From positions 1-24,775 of the IMG/VR virus record IMGVR_UViG_3300028925_001568: DNA of 24,775 bases. One strand, 5' to 3'. Shown here piece by piece: positions 14,592-20,213 of this stretch (positions within the stretch are counted from its first letter, which is position 1; the number at the start of each line of letters is the position of its first letter). Source of the DNA: a virus. The notes beneath the pieces were generated by a model that did not search any database, was not told the origin of the DNA, and saw only the letters and a list, made by a program, of their open reading frames with translations. Made by a program: the position numbers and the translations under genes.

Positions 14592-14747
14592 ATGTATAAG
14601 ATAGTAAGGTTCACATTTGATAACAATCACCCAGACAATCACAGAGTGATTGATACTGGCCTAACCTTAGAAGAAGCACAGGAGCATTGTCAAAGCGATA
14701 AGACGCATGAACCAGGGATTTGGTTTGACGCTTATGAGCAAGAGTAA
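14592..14747 (+). CDS. Small phage protein of the GLTLEEAQ family (51 aa)
   Basis: MYKIVRFTFDNNHPDNHRVI then DTGLTLEEAQEHC, ending GIWFDAYEQE. I recognise this pattern (M-Y-x-[IV]-x-R ... I.[TS]GLTLEEAQ.HC ... WFD.[YF]E) from small proteins found in many unrelated phages; function unknown. It has a good ribosome site (AGGAGAAGTAAT) and its own promoter. The TAA overlaps the ATG of the membrane micropeptide (TAATG). Confidence 0.82.
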   Translation: MYKIVRFTFDNNHPDNHRVIDTGLTLEEAQEHCQSDKTHEPGIWFDAYEQE

Positions 14748-14815
14748 TGGACACATTGTTCTTGATTACAGTTGGTTTGTATGTGCTGGTATTCCTTATG
14801 TCGGGTCGGGCTTAG
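14747..14815 (+). CDS. Single-span membrane micropeptide (22 aa)
   Basis: MDTLFLITVGLYVLVFLMSG then RA: nearly all hydrophobic, a single membrane span. It starts in the overlap TAATG with the 51-aa gene. Nine of 18 aligned residues match the 28-aa leftward peptide at 11848-11934. The codons for MSGR lie in a GTCGGGTCGGG repeat, so the gene end may have been shaped by repeat insertion. Coding status is likely but unproven for so short a frame. Confidence 0.55.
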   Translation: MDTLFLITVGLYVLVFLMSGRA

Positions 14816-14821
14816 CTCATT

Positions 14822-15079
14822 ATGACTATGACTGACAAGATAGCCAGCACTGCGGCCACACACAATGAGGCTAACAGATCTTCCAGGTCTTACGGATATG
14901 TCGGGTACTGTCATGTCGGGAAGCCAAGAGTCTGGTCTATGTCTTTGCAAGACTGCGAAACACAAGCAAAGGAGTTTGCCCGGTCACGGCCGCGGCATCT
15001 GACCCGGAAAGGTATATTTATCTACAAGTTAGCAGAAGAAAAAGAATTAATTAAGGTGTTGACATTATGTAACCAATAG
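14822..15079 (+). CDS. Hypothetical basic protein containing GTCGGG repeats (85 aa)
   Basis: Not recognised. The centre reads YGYVGYCHVGKPRVWSMSLQ and then DCETQAKEFARSRPRHLTRK, the latter resembling conserved helical parts of small phage proteins. Two GTCGGG copies (14900, 14915) encode the Val-Gly pairs. It is more GC-rich than its neighbours. There is no ribosome site before ATG 14822 or the alternative ATG 14828, so it probably depends on coupling to the micropeptide 6 bases upstream. The last codons contain the -35 of the next promoter. Confidence 0.6.
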   Translation: MTMTDKIASTAATHNEANRSSRSYGYVGYCHVGKPRVWSMSLQDCETQAKEFARSRPRHLTRKGIFIYKLAEEKELIKVLTLCNQ

Positions 15080-15089
15080 TGCTTATAAT
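15059..15089 (+). promoter_or_regulatory. Promoter of the 70-aa gene
   Basis: TTGACA (15059-15064) and TATAAT (15084-15089) with a 19-nt spacer, longer than ideal. The operator core ACATTATGTA (15062-15071) overlaps the -35, as in the other units. Confidence 0.6.
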
Positions 15090-15126
15090 AGGTCATCTTA
15101 ATTAACAAGACTTTAAGGAGGTCAAA

Positions 15127-15339
15127 ATGAAGATTGAAATAAATATGTATGATGAGACTGGTGAGAATATCATTGCCAAAGCTATGGAGACTGATTGTAA
15201 GAGCTTAGTTGTCAATGGAGTTCATGTTATATCAGATGGTGGAGTTGGTGCTGAGATGAGAGAACTTATAGGTAACTCAGGTGTAAGAGATGGTGGAACT
15301 ATACAGGGTTATTTAGGTAACATAGAACCAATTAACTAA
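15127..15339 (+). CDS. Hypothetical small protein (70 aa)
   Basis: Not recognised. MKIEINMYDETGENIIAKAM begins a beta-rich domain, followed by a Gly-rich second half (ISDGGVGAEMRELIGNSGVR). It has a strong ribosome site (AAGGAGG), its own promoter, and a terminator 15 bases after the stop, so it is a single-gene transcript. Confidence 0.75.
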   Translation: MKIEINMYDETGENIIAKAMETDCKSLVVNGVHVISDGGVGAEMRELIGNSGVRDGGTIQGYLGNIEPIN

Positions 15340-15354
15340 ACTAATCGGAGTAAC

Positions 15355-15381
15355 AAGGGGAGCAATACGCTCCCTTTTTTT
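15355..15381 (+). terminator. Terminator of the 70-aa gene
   Basis: GGGAGC (15358-15363), loop AATAC, GCTCCC (15369-15374), and seven T. Confidence 0.92.
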
Positions 15382-15383
15382 AT

Positions 15384-15577
15384 GGGTCGGAGTCCCAAAG
15401 GATCACAAAAGTCGGTCGGTATCGGCGATACAAAAGAGGGGGGGGACACAAAAGTGCAGGGCAATATAATACACACACAAGGTTAGTAACAGACACAAAC
15501 AAAATACATATTTAACACAATGCTAGTAATTTTTATATAATTTCTGATACAATCAGATTTTAACTAAATGGTGCCAC
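15384..15577. other. Degenerate fourth spacer cassette and leader of the morphogenesis operon
   Basis: Contains GGTCGG, GTCGGTCGG and ATCGG remnants (15384-15426), GGATC, a run of eight G (15438-15445), an ACACACACA tract, and the dyad CTGAT-ACA-ATCAG (15544-15556) just before the first structural gene. A TATAAT-like sequence lies at about 15534-15541, but no good -35 was found. Confidence 0.5.
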
Positions 15578-15868
15578 ATGGACGAAGATATGATGGGTAT
15601 GCAGGTTGATCCAGTAATGATGCCTGAACAACAGATGATGCAAGGGACTCCAGGGCCCCAACAAATGCCAGATCAAATGCAGTCAGAAATGGATTCTATA
15701 GCAGGTTCTGATCAAGAAGAGGCTAAACAAGCCCTCACACAAATTATTAAAATTCTACAACAAATGGTATCTCAAGGTGCTGGTGACGAAGAGATAGAAG
15801 CTTTCCTACAGCAAGTAGGTATAACCATGGAAGAACTACAGCAAGCTAGGGAGATGTTTGGTATCTAA
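15578..15868 (+). CDS. Met/Gln-rich small protein of the morphogenesis operon (96 aa)
   Basis: Not recognised. The first 40 residues are a low-complexity Met/Gln/Pro stretch (MDEDMMGMQVDPVMMPEQQM), the rest a helical domain ending EFLQQ-type repeats and EMFGI. It is acidic. Such tails are common in virion accessory proteins. The stop overlaps the next start (TAATG). Confidence 0.72.
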   Translation: MDEDMMGMQVDPVMMPEQQMMQGTPGPQQMPDQMQSEMDSIAGSDQEEAKQALTQIIKILQQMVSQGAGDEEIEAFLQQVGITMEELQQAREMFGI

Positions 15869-16266
15869 TGAATATGAGACAAATGTTAGGTGAATCTGGT
15901 CGTACCATGTCAAACATGGAATTTGAAAAATTAAAAAACAACGAACCACGATTTGAAGATAGACCACCTGAACTACAAATATTTTCTTTAAATAGCGAAA
16001 TTGACAACCTTATGAAGACTTATGAGATGATGGTACGTAACCAAGATCTTGAAGGTGCAAAACAGATTGTTAATCAGATTGACCAAATAGAACAACAAAA
16101 GATACAGATTCAAAATGCTCCATTTATGTTGAAAGAAGGTAATCTAGGATTAGATCCTGATGCAGGAATGCGTGGGACTCAGGCCATGATGGGTGAATCT
16201 GGCAGAACTATGTCTAATCAAGACAGGCAACAAATAGACGATATACTCCAATCTATAGCTAAATAG
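15868..16266 (+). CDS. Hypothetical protein with a duplicated MxGESGRTMSN motif (132 aa)
   Basis: Not recognised. The motif M-x-GESGRTMSN occurs at residues 6-16 and again at 107-117, flanking a helical Gln/Asn-rich centre. The repeats differ at the DNA level in several third positions, so the match is kept by selection rather than being a fresh duplication. The gene starts in the overlap with the 96-aa gene and ends 6 bases before the 827-residue gene, so the three are an operon. Confidence 0.73.
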   Translation: MNMRQMLGESGRTMSNMEFEKLKNNEPRFEDRPPELQIFSLNSEIDNLMKTYEMMVRNQDLEGAKQIVNQIDQIEQQKIQIQNAPFMLKEGNLGLDPDAGMRGTQAMMGESGRTMSNQDRQQIDDILQSIAK

Positions 16267-16272
16267 CCAAAC

Positions 16273-18756
16273 ATGGCTACAAGAAGTGAAACACTTTCAG
16301 AACTAAAAACCAAGATAGCATCTGGCAATGTTAGTGACGCTTACCGTACTTTTGAAGAACTACCTGTCGTAGATCAAATAGCTGTTAGCATAGCTCCTGG
16401 TATAGGAGATGTTTTAGCGGCCTATGAAATAAAAGAATTTGGCTCTAGGGCTAAAACTAACATAAAAGATAAAGATTACCTAGGTGCCGCAGGTAACACA
16501 GGCTTACAAGTCTTATCAGGCATAAGCTTAATACCATTGTTTAGATTTCTTAGAGGTGCTAAAGCTGTAGCTAAGTCTGGTGCAAAAGCAGTAGACGTTC
16601 CTAAAACCCCTAAAACAATCCCTCAGGAACCATTACAGCTAGCACCACCTAAGAAACAAAAAATTGAATTACCTAAAGTAGAACCTTTCCAACCGAAAGG
16701 TATGGCTGAAATACAATACAATGTAGGTGAAGATCTAGCTCTATCTTCTAAGGCTAGGAAATGGGTAAACGGTGCAGAACAAAATCAAATAACAACTTTA
16801 GGTAAAAAAGTACAAAAACTACCTGTAGAACAATGGGTTAAGAAGCTAGAAGACGCTGGCATACCTAAAGGCGAGCTTAGATTACTTAAAATTCTAGATG
16901 AATCTAACTCTATTCACCCTAAGTTGCTTAATGAAGCTGCTGGATCTAAAAATATTTCTAGAGGGTTCCTTGATGATTACATGTCTAGATCACAAAGGGA
17001 TGCTATACAAGTACGTAAGGTAGAAATGAAAGATTACGAAGCTCCGGGTCGTACTCCTGATTTTGTGCGAAGTAGCAATGAAACTCAAAACACCTATTTT
17101 GTAAGAGGATCTGGTAAAAATAGAACTAAATCAGACCATTACACAGATCTTAGATACAAAGATGGACTTAAAGGCGATGAAGCTTATGTATTTGATGCAG
17201 TTGGTGGCTTTAAGCCAACTGCAAGATATACACAATACAAAGACAGTTTTTCACCTAAAGATTCAGATGCCATAGCTAAAGCTTTGAAAGAAATAGATAT
17301 TTTAGATAATCCAGATGCTGTAGGCGATACTATTTTTAGAATGCAATCTGATTTTCAAGGTGAGGTTGCTGATACCTATTTACCAAAAGCAAGAAGAGCT
17401 AGATCCCAAGCTGCTGATATTTTATTTTCATTAAGCAGAATACCTAAAGTTTATAGCGAAGTTAATACTTCTTTTGCCTCAAACATAGAAGGTCTTTTAG
17501 TGCAATCAGGCTCTCAAGCACGTAATGCACAACAAAATCTTAGACCAGAGTTTTTGGATGCTATAGCTAAATCTAGTAAAGATAATGACGCAGCACTTAA
17601 AAAATACCTAGGGCCAGATTTATATAAAACTTATGTTGACGATACTCTAGGGGAAAGAATACCCGGTAAGTTCTTTACACCTAACGATGCTATTGAAGAT
17701 CTAGGAATGGTATCAAATGCAAATTTGACTGATCTTATTACAAAAATGCTTGCTGATAAAAACATAACTAGCCCTGAAGTATTAGTAAAAAGAATATTTG
17801 GCGATGGGCCTGAGGCAGTAGCTAGTAAAAATTTAAAAAAAATATTAGCAGATTATGGTGGTGAAACAGAAGTTGTACCTGTTATTAAGGAACTATTTAC
17901 TAGAAAAAAAAATATGGAAGCTATTAATGCAAAAATAATAGTTAAATCTCCATCAGGCTTTGTAGAGCCAGCAAAACAAAAAGAGTTACTTAAAAAACTT
18001 AAAGAATATAACTATCAAGTAGACGCAACTAATAAAGCAATAGCTGACGGTGCTGATATAGACATAAATAAAATAGCAGATTCCTTAGACTCAGATGCTG
18101 TTAGATTAGGTATTGATGAATTTTCCATTACTCCTAAAGATATTGAAAGAATCACAGGCAAACCTTTTACTGAATCTTTAATTAAAACACCAGAAGATAT
18201 ATTTTATATGCTTGATAAAGCTGGCAACCAAAAATACATTAATGTGCCAAATAACCCTATGGATCTAAGTAAAGCTTATTTTGATGACATAGCAAACATA
18301 CCTTACCTTAATACGTTCCCAATAAAAAACGGTGTTGATGTTTTAAAAAGAGCAGTTAGCATCAATGCAAAGGGACTAGGTATGAAAGTAGATCCTTACT
18401 TTGATAAAGGCAAGTCTCAATATCATAAATTACCAGTTAGAGCTAATATTTTAAAAAGCCACAAACAAGATAGAGATTTAATCTTCATAGGAGATACACA
18501 AGCAATAAGCGAAGGCTTAGATACAGAAGTAATAAAGGCTTATCAGAGTGGGCAGAACGAAATTAAAAAAGTATTAAAAGAATTAGGCGTTGATGAAAAA
18601 GGTACCTTAACAACCATTAAGAACACAGGAACTGAATTTGACGGAACTTATCTTAGATTTACTGATGAACTTAAAAAAGCTATTGAAGAACAAGGTATTA
18701 ATGCTTTTAAAGACGGTGGCGCAGTAGATATTGATAAAATGTTAGCTGAAATATGA
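16273..18756 (+). CDS. Large phage protein upstream of terminase, probable virion protein
   Basis: An 827-residue protein that I do not recognise. Residues about 30-100 (PVVDQIAVSIAPGIGDVLAA then Gly/Ala-rich helices) are hydrophobic enough to be membrane-active; a Pro/Lys linker follows, then long mixed alpha/beta sections. The end is FKDGGAVDIDKMLAEI; short DGG-containing tails like this are frequent in structural proteins of marine phages. Its size and place directly before the large terminase (4-base overlap, ATGA) suggest a virion or ejection protein. An enzymatic role, for instance modification of the host, is not excluded. Confidence 0.78.
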   Translation: MATRSETLSELKTKIASGNVSDAYRTFEELPVVDQIAVSIAPGIGDVLAAYEIKEFGSRAKTNIKDKDYLGAAGNTGLQVLSGISLIPLFRFLRGAKAVAKSGAKAVDVPKTPKTIPQEPLQLAPPKKQKIELPKVEPFQPKGMAEIQYNVGEDLALSSKARKWVNGAEQNQITTLGKKVQKLPVEQWVKKLEDAGIPKGELRLLKILDESNSIHPKLLNEAAGSKNISRGFLDDYMSRSQRDAIQVRKVEMKDYEAPGRTPDFVRSSNETQNTYFVRGSGKNRTKSDHYTDLRYKDGLKGDEAYVFDAVGGFKPTARYTQYKDSFSPKDSDAIAKALKEIDILDNPDAVGDTIFRMQSDFQGEVADTYLPKARRARSQAADILFSLSRIPKVYSEVNTSFASNIEGLLVQSGSQARNAQQNLRPEFLDAIAKSSKDNDAALKKYLGPDLYKTYVDDTLGERIPGKFFTPNDAIEDLGMVSNANLTDLITKMLADKNITSPEVLVKRIFGDGPEAVASKNLKKILADYGGETEVVPVIKELFTRKKNMEAINAKIIVKSPSGFVEPAKQKELLKKLKEYNYQVDATNKAIADGADIDINKIADSLDSDAVRLGIDEFSITPKDIERITGKPFTESLIKTPEDIFYMLDKAGNQKYINVPNNPMDLSKAYFDDIANIPYLNTFPIKNGVDVLKRAVSINAKGLGMKVDPYFDKGKSQYHKLPVRANILKSHKQDRDLIFIGDTQAISEGLDTEVIKAYQSGQNEIKKVLKELGVDEKGTLTTIKNTGTEFDGTYLRFTDELKKAIEEQGINAFKDGGAVDIDKMLAEI

Positions 18757-20213
18757 ATCTAGCACACCTTTCAGATCAAGAAATCAAAGAAACCTTAGTT
18801 TTAAAAGAACGCTTAGAGCTCCTTAAGAATCAAAAAAACTGTCAAGATAATTTTTTAGACTACGTTGAATACATGTGGCCAGAGTTTATATGTGGTCGCC
18901 ATCACAAGATATTTGCGCAGAAACTAGAAGATGTAGCTAATGGCAAGATTAATCGTCTTATTGTTAATATGCCACCTAGACACACTAAATCTGAGTTTTG
19001 TTCAACCTATTTTCCTGCATGGATTATGGGCAAGCAACCAAAACGTAAAATCATGCAAACAACTCACACCGGCGAGCTTGCTGTACGATTTGGTCGTAAA
19101 GTTAGAAATATGATGGATACAGATGAATATAAAAGAATTTTTACAGACGTACATTTAAAAGCAGACAGTAAATCTGCTGGACGTTGGGAGACTGACAAAG
19201 GTGGAGAATATTTTGCAGCTGGTGTTGGTGGTGCTATTACAGGTCGTGGTGCTGATTTACTTATAATTGATGATCCACATTCAGAACAAGATGCTCTTAG
19301 CCCGAGTGCTTTAGAATCATGTTGGGAATGGTACACCTCAGGGCCTAGGCAGCGTTTACAGCCTGGTGGAGCTATTATTTTAGTTATGACACGTTGGAGT
19401 TCCATAGATCTAACAGCTAAGTTATTAGACGCACAAAAAGAATCAGCCGCAGATCAATGGGAAGTTGTAGAGTTTCCTGCTATTTTTCCAGATACTAATA
19501 ATGCTTTGTGGCCTGAGTTTTGGGCTATAGAAGAATTAAACAAAGTTAAAGCATCACTACCAGTACAAAAATGGAACGCCCAGTGGATGCAAACCCCAAC
19601 CTCTGAAGAAGGATCTATTGTTAAACGTGAATGGTGGAATCTATGGGAAGGTGATTCTTTACCGCCTGTAAGTTATATTATACAAAGTTACGATACTGCC
19701 TTTTCTAAAAAAGAAAACGCTGATTACTCGGCTATATCTACATGGGGTATATTCCGTCCTACACCTGATTCACCTGATTGTATTATCTTACTAGATGCAC
19801 AAAAAGGACGTTGGGATTTCCCAGAACTAAAACGCATAGCTTATAACGAATATAAATACTGGGAACCTGATATGACGTTAATTGAAGCAAAAGCCTCTGG
19901 AACGCCTTTAACTCATGAACTTAGAAGGCTAGGCATACCTGTTGTTAATTACTCACCAACCAGAGGACATGATAAATCTACTCGTATGCACTCAGTAGCA
20001 CCTATTTTTGAATCTGAATTAGTGTACGCACCACAAAAGAAATTTGCTGAAGAAATGATTGAAGAATGCGCTGCATTCCCTTTTGGTAAAAATGATGATT
20101 TGTGTGATACTATGACCCAAGCTCTCATGAGATTTAGAGAAGGCGGATTAGTTTCTCTTGATGATGATTATTCCGATGAAGCAAAAGCACCAGTTAGAAG
20201 GGTATATTATTAA
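18753..20213 (+). CDS. terL: Terminase large subunit
   Basis: A 486-residue packaging motor. ATPase: Walker A-like PPRHTKS at 74-80, Walker B LLIIDDPH at 169-176, and coupling motif MTRWS at 212-216. Nuclease: Asp314 in YDTAF, Glu378 in IEAK, and KNDDLCD at 446-452, the three acidic positions of the RNase H-like fold. Length is normal for the family. It overlaps the 827-residue gene by 4 bases and the portal gene by one (TAATG). It cuts concatemers and drives DNA through the portal. The small subunit lies 7 kb upstream instead of next door. Confidence 0.96.
   Translation: MNLAHLSDQEIKETLVLKERLELLKNQKNCQDNFLDYVEYMWPEFICGRHHKIFAQKLEDVANGKINRLIVNMPPRHTKSEFCSTYFPAWIMGKQPKRKIMQTTHTGELAVRFGRKVRNMMDTDEYKRIFTDVHLKADSKSAGRWETDKGGEYFAAGVGGAITGRGADLLIIDDPHSEQDALSPSALESCWEWYTSGPRQRLQPGGAIILVMTRWSSIDLTAKLLDAQKESAADQWEVVEFPAIFPDTNNALWPEFWAIEELNKVKASLPVQKWNAQWMQTPTSEEGSIVKREWWNLWEGDSLPPVSYIIQSYDTAFSKKENADYSAISTWGIFRPTPDSPDCIILLDAQKGRWDFPELKRIAYNEYKYWEPDMTLIEAKASGTPLTHELRRLGIPVVNYSPTRGHDKSTRMHSVAPIFESELVYAPQKKFAEEMIEECAAFPFGKNDDLCDTMTQALMRFREGGLVSLDDDYSDEAKAPVRRVYY

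Noticed and set aside
13621-15440. CRISPR array suggested by the repeated GTCGGG words
   Set aside because: Repeats are only six to eight bases, irregularly spaced, and interrupted by genes, promoters and terminators; there are no uniform spacers and no cas genes.
15438-15445. Run of eight G as a possible frameshift or phase-variation tract
   Set aside because: It lies in noncoding DNA between the terminator and the next gene, so no reading frame is affected; it may also be a sequencing or assembly weak point.
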